From positions 1,364,001-1,428,000 of the forward strand of contig NZ_CP038241.1 of NCBI RefSeq assembly GCF_012222965.1: a stretch of DNA of 64,000 nucleotides, read 5' to 3'. Origin of the DNA: Allofrancisella inopinata (lineage in GTDB: Bacteria > Pseudomonadota > Gammaproteobacteria > Francisellales > Francisellaceae). Both the position numbers and the translations under genes were made by a program. The notes beneath the pieces were generated by a model, which worked only from the letters and a program-made list of their open reading frames with translations, was not told the DNA's origin and searched no databases. Every line of letters starts with the position of its first letter. Positions within the stretch are counted from its first letter, which is position 1. Shown here in pieces: positions 36,328 through 45,544 of this stretch.

Positions 36328-37737
36328 CTATTTTTTCTTTTGAGGAGGAAGGTCTGTAGCTGTACCTTCAAAAACTTCTGTAGCCATCATTAAGCTTTCA
36401 GATAGAGTTGGATGTGGATGAACTGTAAGAGCTATATCTTCAGCATCACAACCCATTTCAATAGCTAAAGCTGCTTCTGAAATAAGCTCACCGGCGTTAG
36501 TACCCACTATAGAAGCACCGATAATTTTGTGGTTTTCATCAAATAGCACTTTTGTCATACCTTCTGATCTGCCAATACTTAATGATCTACCACTAGCAGC
36601 CCAAGGAAATACTCCTTTTTCATATTTGATACCCTTAGCTTTTGCGGAAGTTTCTGTTTCACCAACCCAAGCAACTTCTGGATCAGTGTAAGCAACAGCT
36701 GGAATTACTAGAGGATCAAAGCTATGATTTAAACCTGAGATAACTTCAGCAGCTGTTCTTCCTTCTGGTACAGCTTTATGAGCAAGCATAGGCTGACCAA
36801 CTATGTCACCAATAGCAAAGATATGCGGAACATTAGTGCGAAGTTGTTTATCTACTGGGATAAATCCCCTTTCATCAACTTTAACACCAGCTTTCTCAGC
36901 ATCAATTAACTTACCGTTTGGCTTACGACCAATAGCCATAAGCACTCTATCATATCTTTCTTCTTTAGCGTCGATGTCACCTTCCATAGTTACATAGATA
37001 CCATCTTTACGCGCATCCATAGCTGTAACACCAGTTTTTAGACGAACTTCATAACGCTTATTCATTTTTTCATAAGCTTTTACTATGTCTTTATCCACAC
37101 CATTCATCAGCTGGTCAGCAAATTCCACTACCGTAATCTTAGTACCAAGCTCAGAGTATACTTGCGCCATCTCAAGCCCAATAATTCCACCACCAACTAC
37201 TAGCATAGTTTCTGGGATTTCTTTCATCTGTAGAGCACCAGTTGAGTCGATAATTCTGTCATCTTTTGGCACAAATGGTAGATTAATAACACTAGAACCT
37301 GCCGCAATAATACAATTATCAAAAGCAATCTTTGTAACCTTACCATCAGCACCTTCTACAGCTAACTCTTTATCAGATGTAAATTTACCGTAACCTTGTA
37401 CGATTTTAACTTTTCTCATAGCAGCCATACCTTTTAGGCCACCAGTAAGCTTACTAACAATATCATTCTTATATTTAAGAATTTTATCTTTGTTAATTTT
37501 CATATCACCCATTTCGATGATACCAGCAGCTGCTAAATGTCTAGCTTCATTGATAACTTTTGCTATATGTAGCATAGCTTTTGATGGAATACAGCCAACA
37601 TTTAGACACACACCACCAATGTTTTCATATCTTTCTACTAAAGTAACTTCTAGTCCTAGATCAGCTGCTCTAAAAGCTGCACTATATCCACCAGGACCAC
37701 TACCTAACACTACCACCTGTGTTTTAATATCACTCAT
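36328..37737 (-). CDS. lpd: Dihydrolipoyl dehydrogenase (E3)
   Basis: E3 reoxidises the lipoyl groups of the pyruvate dehydrogenase complex with FAD and NAD+. The 469-residue protein has the FAD motif GSGPGGYSAAF near residue 12. The redox disulfide C44/C49 lies in GGVCLNVGCIPSK, the NAD motif in VVGGGIIGLEMA, and the interface active-site block HPHPTLSE near the C-terminus. It is the last gene of the aceE-aceF-lpd operon, 16 bases after aceF. Its 3' side faces the two insertion sequences. Confidence 0.97.
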   Translation of the reverse strand: MSDIKTQVVVLGSGPGGYSAAFRAADLGLEVTLVERYENIGGVCLNVGCIPSKAMLHIAKVINEARHLAAAGIIEMGDMKINKDKILKYKNDIVSKLTGGLKGMAAMRKVKIVQGYGKFTSDKELAVEGADGKVTKIAFDNCIIAAGSSVINLPFVPKDDRIIDSTGALQMKEIPETMLVVGGGIIGLEMAQVYSELGTKITVVEFADQLMNGVDKDIVKAYEKMNKRYEVRLKTGVTAMDARKDGIYVTMEGDIDAKEERYDRVLMAIGRKPNGKLIDAEKAGVKVDERGFIPVDKQLRTNVPHIFAIGDIVGQPMLAHKAVPEGRTAAEVISGLNHSFDPLVIPAVAYTDPEVAWVGETETSAKAKGIKYEKGVFPWAASGRSLSIGRSEGMTKVLFDENHKIIGASIVGTNAGELISEAALAIEMGCDAEDIALTVHPHPTLSESLMMATEVFEGTATDLPPQKKK

Positions 37738-37753
37738 TTTTTTAAAACTCCGC

Positions 37754-39373
37754 TTACATTATGATTTCACGTAAATCAGATAATATCTGACAATATCTAG
37801 TTAAGAACTTCGCAGCCAACGCACCATCTATAACTCTATGATCTGCTGACATAGATAAAGGTAACATAGTCCTAGGAATAAACTCTTTACCATTCCAAAC
37901 CGGTTTAACAGCAGTTTTTGAAACGCCCATAATAGCCACTTCTGGCATATTAATAATTGGTGTAAATGCGGTAGTACCTAATACCCCGATACTTGAGATA
38001 GTAAATGTAGCACCAGACATATCTTTTGCACCTAATTTACCATCACGTGCCTTACCTGCTAATTCCATAATATCTTTTGATATTTCAATGATACCTTTTT
38101 TATCAGCATCTTTGATTACTGGAACCATTAGACCAGCTGGCGTGTCTGCAGCAAAGCCAATATTATAGTATTTTTTAAGAATTAAATTTTCACCATCATT
38201 TGAAAGCGAGCTGTTCATTCTTGGAAACTCTTGCAATGCTACAGCTGCTGCTTTAACCAAGAATGATAAAGGCGTAATTTTTATACCCTTTTTCTCAGCA
38301 AATGCTTTTTTAGAACTTCTAAATTCTTCAAGGTCCGTAACGTCAGCATCATCATAGAATGTTACATGAGGAATCTTAACCCAATTTCTATGTAAGTTTT
38401 TAGCACTAATTTTATTAATTCTTGATAGTGGTTGGGTTTCAATCTCACCAAACTTAGCAAAATCAACTACTGGGTCATCTAAAAGATCTAAACCACTACC
38501 GCTAGCTGCAATCTTACCAGATTGAACCTGGCTAACAGCATTTTTGATATAGTTGTAGCAATCCTCTTTTGTAACTCGACCTTTACGGCCTGTAGCTTTT
38601 ACTTTGTTTAAGTCTACATTTAAAATCCGAGCTAACTTTCTAACAGCTGGTGAAGCATGAGCATTTGAGTTATCTACTTCATATTCATTTACTGAACTGG
38701 CTGTAGCTTGAGATGGTTTTGTCTCTTGTTGTTTTTTAGAAGCTTCTTGTTTAGCAGGGGTAGGTTGTGAGCTAGCTTGTACTAAAGCTGAACCTTGTGT
38801 TTTAACTTTAAGTATTAAACTACCTTGAGAAACCTTATCGCCAACCTTTGTGATAACTTCTACAACTTCACCAGCTACTGGAGATGGAACTTCCATACTA
38901 GCTTTATCTGTTTCTAGCGTAATTAAAGAATCTTCCTCTTGAACTTTATCACCAACTTTTACAGATACTTCAATAACATCAACACTATCATAGTCACCAA
39001 TATCTGGTACTTCTACATCTATAATTTCTAAAGATGCTTGAGATGCATCAGGTTGTGGCTTAGACACTTCACCAGACTCAGCTTGTGTAGATTCATGTTG
39101 TTCTTCTTGCTTTGGCTCTTGAGTCTTTTCATTACCTGCAACTTCTATTTCCATAATCGCAGAACCTTGTGAAACTTTATCACCAACTTTTACAGTCAAC
39201 TTAACAATTTTACCGGCTACTGGTGAAGGCACTTCCATACTAGCTTTATCTGTTTCTAATGTAATCAAAGAATCTTCTTCAGCAATAATATCGCCTTCAG
39301 CCACATTTACTTCAATCACATCTACACTATCATAATCCCCAATATCAGGGACTTTAACTATTTCTATAGACAT
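37754..39373 (-). CDS. aceF: Dihydrolipoamide acetyltransferase (E2 of pyruvate dehydrogenase)
   Basis: The 539-residue E2 carries two lipoyl domains with near-identical sequence: lipoylated lysines K43 and K157, both in ETDKASMEVPSPVAG. Ala/Gln/Ser-rich linkers and a peripheral subunit-binding domain (HASPAVRKLARILNVD) at about residues 240-278 follow. The catalytic domain ends with DHRVIDGA. E. coli has three lipoyl domains and many bacteria one or two, so two is within range. The DNA of the two domains is very similar, a possible recombination site. It lies 17 bases after aceE. Confidence 0.97.
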   Translation of the reverse strand: MSIEIVKVPDIGDYDSVDVIEVNVAEGDIIAEEDSLITLETDKASMEVPSPVAGKIVKLTVKVGDKVSQGSAIMEIEVAGNEKTQEPKQEEQHESTQAESGEVSKPQPDASQASLEIIDVEVPDIGDYDSVDVIEVSVKVGDKVQEEDSLITLETDKASMEVPSPVAGEVVEVITKVGDKVSQGSLILKVKTQGSALVQASSQPTPAKQEASKKQQETKPSQATASSVNEYEVDNSNAHASPAVRKLARILNVDLNKVKATGRKGRVTKEDCYNYIKNAVSQVQSGKIAASGSGLDLLDDPVVDFAKFGEIETQPLSRINKISAKNLHRNWVKIPHVTFYDDADVTDLEEFRSSKKAFAEKKGIKITPLSFLVKAAAVALQEFPRMNSSLSNDGENLILKKYYNIGFAADTPAGLMVPVIKDADKKGIIEISKDIMELAGKARDGKLGAKDMSGATFTISSIGVLGTTAFTPIINMPEVAIMGVSKTAVKPVWNGKEFIPRTMLPLSMSADHRVIDGALAAKFLTRYCQILSDLREIIM

Positions 39374-39390
39374 TAATATCTCCTTACCAA

Positions 39391-42069
39391 TTAGCTATAT
39401 AATGGAGCTACACGCTCTGGATCTATATTATATTTTTTAATAGCTTCTTTTACTTGGCTTGCTTTAACTTTGCCGTCTAAAGATAAAGCATAAAGTGCTG
39501 CTACTACTACATGGTATCTATCTACTTCAAAGAAACTTCTTAAAGCTGCTCGAGTATCTGATCTACCAAAACCATCTGTACCTAAGTTAACGAATGTATG
39601 AGGTATAAATTCTCTTAACTGATCAGTATACAACTTAATATAGTCAGTAGATGCTATCACAGGGCCTTGCTCATTTTTAAAGCATTTTTCTATATAGCTT
39701 TCTTTCTTCTTAGCTGTTGGATGAAGCATATTTGTTCTAGCTACATCTTTAGCTTCTCTATAAAGCTCATTTGCACTAGTCATACTCCAAATATTAGAAG
39801 TAATATCATATTCATCTTTAAGCATCTTAGCTGCAGCTTCAACTTCTCTTAAAATAGACCCCGAACCCATCAACTGGACGTGATTTTTAGCTGGTTTATT
39901 ATCTTCTAACTTGTATAAACCTTTGATAATACCTTCTTCACACCCTTTTGGCATAGCTCTATGAGAATAATTTTCATTCATAACTGTGACGTAATAATAA
40001 ACCTTATCACCATCAACATACATTCTCTTCATACCCTCATGTAAGATAATAGCAAGCTCATAAGCGTAAGTAGGATCATAAGATACACAATTTGGTATTA
40101 ACCCAGCTTGAATATGGCTATGACCATCTTCATGCTGTAAACCTTCACCATTTAAAGTGGTGCGCCCTGATGTACCGCCTATAACAAAACCTTTTGCCAT
40201 AGAATCACCAGCTGCCCATGCCAAATCTCCAAATCTTTGAAAACCAAACATAGAATAGTAAATCATAAATGGAATCATTGGCACCTTATGAACGCTATAA
40301 GAAGTTGCTGCTGCTATCCATGAGCAAAAACCTCCCTGCTCATTAATACCTTCTTGTAAAATCTGACCATCTACAGATTCTTTGTAGAACATAACTTGTT
40401 GTTTATCTTCTGGAACGTACTGTTGACCTTTAGGATTATAAATACCTAGCTGTCTAAACAAACCTTCCATACCAAAAGTACGTGATTCATCAACTGTAAT
40501 TGGTACAAGATACTTACCTAATTTTTTATCTTTTGCTAACGTTGACAAAATTCTTACAAAAGCTGTAGTAGTTGAAAACTCTCTATCACCACTATCGTCC
40601 AAAAGATTTTTAGCAAAATCTGTGTAGTGAGGTATTTCTAATGCTTGATTGTTCTCAAGCCTAGCAGGAATATAACCACCTAAGTCTTTTCTCTTAGAAT
40701 GAAGATATTTCATCTCTGGGGAATTTTCATCTAGTTTAATAAGCTTATAATTTTCAACGTCTTCTTTTGTAGCAGGAACATCAAATCTATTTCTAATATA
40801 ATCTAACGCTTCTGTATCAAGTTTTTTAACATTATGAGCGATATTTTTAGACTCTCCCCACTCACCTAAGCCATAACCTTTAACAGTCATTGGTAATATA
40901 AGAGTTGGGCGTCCATTTGCATTTTCTGTAGCTTTTTTATAAGCAGCGTAGATTTTAAGTGGGTCATGGCCACCGCGACGAAGTGCTGCTAAATCAGCAT
41001 CTGACATATCTTTCGCTAGAGCTTCTAAGTCTTCATCACCACTAAACACCACTTTACGGCACTCTGCTCCACCATGAGCTTTGATAGTATGAAACTGACC
41101 ATCATTTAGTGAGCTTAACTTTTGCTGTAATTTCTTGCCAGCTTTTGGATCATTTAGTAATTTATCCCAATCACTACTCCACAGTACTTTGATAACGTTC
41201 CAGCCTGCACCCATAAACACATCTGCAAGCTCTTCTACAATATTACCATTACCATTTACAAGCCCATCTAATCTTTGTAAATTACAATTAACCACAAAGA
41301 TTAGATTGTCCAATCCTTCACGACCCGCTCTAGTGATAGAACCAATTGATTCTGGCTCATCCATTTCACCATCACCACAAAAAGCCCAAACTCTACGATC
41401 AGAAGTCTTAGCTAAGCCTCTTGCCTCTAGATACTTCATAAATCTAGCTTGATAAATTGCCTGCAGTGGACCTAGTCCCATAGAAACTGTAGGAAACTGC
41501 CAATATGTAGGTTGTAAATAAGGATGCGGATAAGAAGATACAGCATTCTCACCATTAAAAGCTTGTTTTCTGAAATTATCTAATTGCTCAGATGAAATTC
41601 TGCCCTCTAGGAAAGAGCGAGCATAAACAATTGGAGAAAGATGGCCTTGATAGAAAATCAAATCACCTGCATGATTTTCATTTGGAGCTTTCCAGAAGTG
41701 GTTAAAACCAACTTCATATAGAGTCATAGCCCCTGCACCAGTACCTATATGACCACCAATTGAACCGTCTTTTTTATTAGCATGCGCTACGATAACAGTT
41801 GAGTTCCATCTATTTACTGCTTCAATTTTCTTTTCTAACTCTATATCACCAGGATAACTAGGCTGATTACTAACATCTATAGAGTTAATGTATTTTTTTA
41901 CTTTAGCTGTTGCATAAGCACTCTCTACACCAAGCTCAGCTCCTTTAGCTAGAAGCTGGTCAAATAAAAACTTAGCTCTATCAACACCTTCTCTTTTAAC
42001 TACATCTTCAAAAGCTTCAAGCCATTCTTGAGTTTCTAAAACATCAATATCTTTAGTGAAATCCGACAT
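39391..42069 (-). CDS. aceE: Pyruvate dehydrogenase E1 component, homodimeric
   Basis: AceE is the thiamine-diphosphate enzyme that decarboxylates pyruvate and acetylates the E2 lipoyl groups. The 892-residue protein is the single-chain gammaproteobacterial type. The ThDP motif runs from GDGEMDEPES to NCNLQRLDG, and IGGHIGTGAGAMTLYEVG is near the N-terminus. I choose the ATG at 42069: GGAGG lies six bases upstream, while the GTG at 42072 would be only three bases away. It is the first gene of the PDH operon. Confidence 0.97.
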   Translation of the reverse strand: MSDFTKDIDVLETQEWLEAFEDVVKREGVDRAKFLFDQLLAKGAELGVESAYATAKVKKYINSIDVSNQPSYPGDIELEKKIEAVNRWNSTVIVAHANKKDGSIGGHIGTGAGAMTLYEVGFNHFWKAPNENHAGDLIFYQGHLSPIVYARSFLEGRISSEQLDNFRKQAFNGENAVSSYPHPYLQPTYWQFPTVSMGLGPLQAIYQARFMKYLEARGLAKTSDRRVWAFCGDGEMDEPESIGSITRAGREGLDNLIFVVNCNLQRLDGLVNGNGNIVEELADVFMGAGWNVIKVLWSSDWDKLLNDPKAGKKLQQKLSSLNDGQFHTIKAHGGAECRKVVFSGDEDLEALAKDMSDADLAALRRGGHDPLKIYAAYKKATENANGRPTLILPMTVKGYGLGEWGESKNIAHNVKKLDTEALDYIRNRFDVPATKEDVENYKLIKLDENSPEMKYLHSKRKDLGGYIPARLENNQALEIPHYTDFAKNLLDDSGDREFSTTTAFVRILSTLAKDKKLGKYLVPITVDESRTFGMEGLFRQLGIYNPKGQQYVPEDKQQVMFYKESVDGQILQEGINEQGGFCSWIAAATSYSVHKVPMIPFMIYYSMFGFQRFGDLAWAAGDSMAKGFVIGGTSGRTTLNGEGLQHEDGHSHIQAGLIPNCVSYDPTYAYELAIILHEGMKRMYVDGDKVYYYVTVMNENYSHRAMPKGCEEGIIKGLYKLEDNKPAKNHVQLMGSGSILREVEAAAKMLKDEYDITSNIWSMTSANELYREAKDVARTNMLHPTAKKKESYIEKCFKNEQGPVIASTDYIKLYTDQLREFIPHTFVNLGTDGFGRSDTRAALRSFFEVDRYHVVVAALYALSLDGKVKASQVKEAIKKYNIDPERVAPLYS

Positions 42070-42106
42070 CACTTTCCTCCGAATTAATCGAATATTATGA
42101 AATTAA

Positions 42107-42134
42107 AATATATACCCAGCTGATTATAAGTCAA
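42107..42134 (-). promoter_or_regulatory. Promoter of aceE-aceF-lpd
   Basis: On the minus strand TTGACT (42129-42134) and TATATT (42107-42112) are 16 bases apart, and the -10 box ends 37 bases before the aceE start. No PdhR-like operator palindrome is evident between promoter and start. Confidence 0.7.
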
Positions 42135-42185
42135 TAACAATACAACATCAACCAGTAAAACTTGCTTTGGCTACCAAAATAATTG

Positions 42186-43325
42186 TCAACCTCTATTTCT
42201 AGTTACTTTAGTTTTTATAGTTAAGACATGAAGCAATTTAGCAAAGTAATTATAGAACTTAATTTTACAAAAAGACAATAACTTATTCTGTTCTAGCTTT
42301 TCTCTTTGCTTTTTTAACTCATCTATTAAAACACTAGGTTGACAAAAATCTAAAGTCTTGGGACATAGGTATTTTGGATACAAAATATAAGCTCCTGCTA
42401 CTAACTCTTCTAGTGTTAATTTTCTTTTTCTCCTTTCACAAGAAATTCTATCATCAGTAATTCCCCAACCAGCATAAAAAGGCATACCATAAGTTACAAC
42501 TTTCTTACCATGTAATAATCCTTCAAAACCTACTAAAGAAGTTATAGTATGTACCTCATCAATTTCCTGCAAGCAGGAAGAGACACTTATATTTGTTATC
42601 ACAGCATCACAGTAGTTTAGAGCATCTTTCTGAGAAAGTTTACCTATTCTATTTCCACTTATCACATCAGGGTGTGGTTTAAAAAGTATATATGCATTAG
42701 GGTTATTTTGTCGCACCTGCTTTAATAATTCCAAATTTGCCATACTATTTCCTCCATAACGGATTGAAGCGTCATCCTCAACCTGTCCAGGCACTAATAT
42801 CTTAACCCTACTACTGGGTAATTCTAGCTTTTTATGGCTAGCCTTATTGTACTTAGATAATTTACTATCTAATATTTTTTTACGCAGTTGTTCTGCTTCA
42901 TGTAAAATCCTTTTATCAAAATCATAACTGTTTAGGAGATTTTCTAATCTACTTGGCTTAGTAGCATCAAAATATATGCCAACGTTATCAAAGACTAAAG
43001 AATATGGTCTTGTAAAATTAGAACCAAGGTTAATAGAACGAATAAAACCATCTTCGACTCTTGTAATATTAATATTGTTTACTTTTACAAACTCTTCTAC
43101 CTCAGGAAACTCTTTTCTACCCCATATAAATATTTGACTATCTTTATCTAGACCTTTTTTAATCGCTTTTCTATAATGTGGTGTCCAAAAAAACAAAGGG
43201 TTAATAAAAAATATTTGCTTAGGATCATATTCCTTTAGAAAAGAGCGAACAAAATTATGTTTCCATTTAGAAAAACCAAATAGATAGAGCTTTTGCAGAG
43301 TATTATTTTCTTGATCCATATACAC
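42186..43325 (-). CDS. KpsC-like glycosyltransferase, single domain (copy 1)
   Basis: KpsC proteins are retaining beta-Kdo transferases that build the Kdo linker of group 2 capsules using CMP-Kdo. This 379-residue protein has one such module: RVEDGFIRSINLGS, then DNVGIYFDATKPSRLENLL, a binding segment VPGQVEDDASIRYGG, and a C-terminal VVTYGMPFYAGWGITDDR. Classical KpsC has two modules in tandem, so this is the short form. It is related to the gene at 48207. The stop codon falls in AATTGTCAACC, similar to the end of a dispersed element nearby, so the C-terminus may have been altered by an insertion. A monocistronic unit divergent from the repeat patch. Confidence 0.8.
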   Translation of the reverse strand: MYMDQENNTLQKLYLFGFSKWKHNFVRSFLKEYDPKQIFFINPLFFWTPHYRKAIKKGLDKDSQIFIWGRKEFPEVEEFVKVNNINITRVEDGFIRSINLGSNFTRPYSLVFDNVGIYFDATKPSRLENLLNSYDFDKRILHEAEQLRKKILDSKLSKYNKASHKKLELPSSRVKILVPGQVEDDASIRYGGNSMANLELLKQVRQNNPNAYILFKPHPDVISGNRIGKLSQKDALNYCDAVITNISVSSCLQEIDEVHTITSLVGFEGLLHGKKVVTYGMPFYAGWGITDDRISCERRKRKLTLEELVAGAYILYPKYLCPKTLDFCQPSVLIDELKKQREKLEQNKLLSFCKIKFYNYFAKLLHVLTIKTKVTRNRG

Positions 43326-43799
43326 CTTATTACAATCCTAGTCACGTATGTACTTTAATTTAGCCTAATACCAATTCCAATACATATTAGTATTTTCTAA
43401 CTTTGTATTTCATATAATCTAAAATAAGTTGATAATATCAAAATAATCAACATATTTATGTGAGTATTCTATTAATAATCTTGAGACAGTCAAGATAATT
43501 TAGTTTGCTATCTAGCTTCAAAATACCACAGCAAACTAGAGGATTAATAGTTGTATCGCAGTTTTTATTTGAGTTGCTAAGAAGATTAACTATATAAGAT
43601 AAGTTGGTATAGGTAGGCTGAAAAGTTGTGTAAAGCAATTAATTATAATTATTACAGGGAATATAAAGATTATTACCTAGAATATCAAAATGAGTATTAA
43701 ATAATATTGGTTTTATGAGGTTCAATATATAGGTATAGAATTAGAAGTTTTGAATATAGAAATATAGTATAATTATATTGATATTATGGAGAATAAACT
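43326..43799. other. 474-base gap with no convincing gene
   Basis: The interval is AT-rich. A 60-codon minus-strand ORF at 43456-43638 has no recognisable features and no good ribosome-binding site. The last 70 bases match the leader of the next two repeat genes, with TATAAT at 43768-43773 as probable -10 box and GGAG before the ATG at 43800. It preserves the empty site (TAGTAT at 43765-43770) of the 137-bp insertion found in the later copies. Confidence 0.6.
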
Positions 43800-44183
43800 A
43801 TGGATGATAAAAATATTAGTTTAAGCCAACAGGAGTATATAAATCTTATGGCTCATAAGATTACTCATTATGTTGTTGCTGAAACTCGTGTTGATATTGA
43901 TAGGTTAGGAGCTAATGTCGATAAAAGGTTTGGAGAATTTGACAAAAAATTTAACGAATTCAAAACTGATGTCGATAAAAGATTTGGTGAATTTGATAAA
44001 AAAATTAACGAATTCAAAACTGATGTCGATAGAAGGTTTAATGACGTCGATAAAAAATTTATTGAAGTTGATAAGCGATTTGACCGTTTAACGTCATTAT
44101 TATACTGGATTGTTGGAATAGGTATTACCTCAATTGCTCTACCAATTGTAATGCCATTGATAAAAAACAATTTGAATTTATAA
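43800..44183 (+). CDS. Tail-anchored coiled-coil repeat protein, tandem copy 1
   Basis: The 127-residue protein has a variable middle of 18-residue repeats (unit VDKRFGEFDKKINEFKTD, about two full units). A conserved C-terminal membrane segment, LLYWIVGIGITSIALPIVMP, and a short KNN tail follow. It looks like a cytosolic helical rod anchored in the membrane by its C-terminus. Family members cannot be named; Borrelia Bdr proteins and DUF1640-like proteins share this design without obvious identity. N-terminus (LSQQEYINLMAHKITH) and tail are nearly identical in all three copies; repeat number differs. Function unknown. Confidence 0.7.
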   Translation: MDDKNISLSQQEYINLMAHKITHYVVAETRVDIDRLGANVDKRFGEFDKKFNEFKTDVDKRFGEFDKKINEFKTDVDRRFNDVDKKFIEVDKRFDRLTSLLYWIVGIGITSIALPIVMPLIKNNLNL

Positions 44184-44469
44184 TCAAGGCTCTTTCTAAC
44201 ATAAGTGTGTATAATGTAGTTTTCACAAAATTTATGTGTTTTGATTGGAGCTAGGTATATATAGTAATTAGAAGTTTTGAATATAGAAATATAGTATGAC
44301 CTCGGTTAGACAATTATTTTACCAATTAGCACATTGCGGTTAGTTGCGAAACTTAAAAGCTAGTATTAAAAAATTTTGTATTATCTGAAAACTTAAACCT
44401 TTGTAATATATAACTTTTAATATAAAACTGACCCTAGTATAATTATATTGATATTATGGAGAATAAACT
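44184..44469 (+). repeat. Duplicated 286-base spacer, first copy
   Basis: This spacer recurs at 44887-45172 with a single difference seen by eye (C/T near the 17th base). Together with the gene it forms a 703-base tandem unit. It holds the 137-bp insertion described next, plus the -10 box TATAAT and GGAG ribosome site of the following gene. Confidence 0.85.
44298..44434. mobile_element. 137-bp insertion with TAGTAT target duplication (copy a)
   Basis: The leader of tandem gene 1 contains TAGTAT once. The leaders of genes 2 and 3 contain TAGTAT twice (here 44292-44297 and 44435-44440) with 137 bases between, starting GACCTCGGTTAGAC and ending AAACTGACCC. This empty-site comparison shows an insertion with 6-bp target duplication. 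It contains no ORF, and its terminal repeats match only weakly. It abuts the predicted -10 box of gene 2 and replaces its upstream promoter region. Confidence 0.75.
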
Positions 44470-44886
44470 ATGGATGATAAAAATATTAGTTTAAGCCAAC
44501 AGGAGTATATAAATCTTATGGCTCATAAGATTACTCATGATGTTGTTGCTGAAACTCGAGTTGATATTGATAGGTTAGGAGCTAATGTCGATAAAAGGTT
44601 TGGAGAGTTTGACAAAAAATTTAACGAATTCAAAACTGATGTCGATAAAAGATTTGGAGAATTTGATAAAAAAATTAACGAATTCAAAACTGATGTCGAT
44701 AAAAAGTTTGGTGAATTTGACAAAAAAATTAATGAATTCAAAACTGATGTCGATAGAAGGTTTATTGAGGTTGATAAGCGATTTGACCGTTTAACGTCAT
44801 TATTATATTGGATTGTTGGAATAGGTATTACCTCAATTGCTCTACCAATTGTAATGCCATTGATAAAAAACAATTTGAATTTATAA
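44470..44886 (+). CDS. Tail-anchored coiled-coil repeat protein, tandem copy 2
   Basis: This 138-residue copy has three full 18-residue units before the conserved VDRRFIEVDKRFDRL and the same C-terminal membrane segment. Each unit presents V, F, F, F/I and F at spacings 4, 3, 4, 3, 4, that is five hydrophobic positions per 18 residues, exactly 3.6 per position. That pattern suits a straight rather than a supercoiled helix bundle. The N-terminal 40 residues differ from copy 1 at only one position. Function unknown. Confidence 0.7.
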   Translation: MDDKNISLSQQEYINLMAHKITHDVVAETRVDIDRLGANVDKRFGEFDKKFNEFKTDVDKRFGEFDKKINEFKTDVDKKFGEFDKKINEFKTDVDRRFIEVDKRFDRLTSLLYWIVGIGITSIALPIVMPLIKNNLNL

Positions 44887-45172
44887 TCAAGGCTCTTTCT
44901 AATATAAGTGTGTATAATGTAGTTTTCACAAAATTTATGTGTTTTGATTGGAGCTAGGTATATATAGTAATTAGAAGTTTTGAATATAGAAATATAGTAT
45001 GACCTCGGTTAGACAATTATTTTACCAATTAGCACATTGCGGTTAGTTGCGAAACTTAAAAGCTAGTATTAAAAAATTTTGTATTATCTGAAAACTTAAA
45101 CCTTTGTAATATATAACTTTTAATATAAAACTGACCCTAGTATAATTATATTGATATTATGGAGAATAAACT
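44887..45172 (+). repeat. Duplicated 286-base spacer, second copy
   Basis: Near-identical to 44184-44469. Since both spacers contain the same insertion and gene 1 does not, the insertion came before the last tandem duplication. Confidence 0.85.
45001..45137. mobile_element. 137-bp insertion with TAGTAT target duplication (copy b)
   Basis: Identical in extent to 44298-44434, flanked by TAGTAT at 44995-45000 and 45138-45143. It was copied with the tandem unit rather than inserted independently. Confidence 0.75.
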
Positions 45173-45502
45173 ATGGATGATAAAAATATTAGTTTAAGCC
45201 AACAGGAGTATATAAATCTTATGGCTCATAAGATTACTCATGATGTTGTTGCTGAAACTAGGGTTGATATTGATAGATTAAGAGCCGATGTTGATAAAAG
45301 GTTTAATGATGTTGATAAAAAGTTTGGTGAATTTGACAAAAAAATTAATGAATTCAAAATTGATGTCGATAGAAGGTTTATTGAGGTTGATAAGCGATTT
45401 GACCGTTTAACGTCATTATTATATTGGATTGTTGGAATAGGTATTACCTCAATTGCTCTACCAATTGTAATGCCATTGATAAAAAATAACTTTAATTTAT
45501 AG
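45173..45502 (+). CDS. Tail-anchored coiled-coil repeat protein, tandem copy 3
   Basis: The shortest copy, 109 residues, has about one full 18-residue unit plus partial ones (VDKRFNDVDKKFGEFDKKINEFKID). It keeps the common N-terminus and the C-terminal membrane segment. The codon differences from copies 1 and 2 in the N-terminal part (RADVDKRFND instead of GANVDKRFGE) suggest that it is the older, diverged member or has recombined. An IS256 copy starts 42 bases after its stop. Confidence 0.7.
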   Translation: MDDKNISLSQQEYINLMAHKITHDVVAETRVDIDRLRADVDKRFNDVDKKFGEFDKKINEFKIDVDRRFIEVDKRFDRLTSLLYWIVGIGITSIALPIVMPLIKNNFNL

Positions 45503-45544
45503 ATTAAAATTAGAAGTACTTTAAAAATTCACAAACAAGGCCAG

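Noticed and set aside
43456-43638. 60-codon minus-strand ORF in the gap before the repeat genes
   Set aside because: No recognisable motif, no good ribosome-binding site, composition like the surrounding AT-rich spacer.
43868-44170. Long minus-strand ORFs (100 and 112 codons) opposite the tandem repeat genes
   Set aside because: They are the antisense reading of the 54-base repeats, Ser/Asn/Leu-rich with no ribosome-binding sites. The plus-strand genes have GGAG sites, conserved N-termini and a membrane segment.
43920-44780. CRISPR array suggested by the regular 54-base repetition
   Set aside because: The repeats are contiguous coding units without unique spacers and keep an open reading frame; no cas genes are present.
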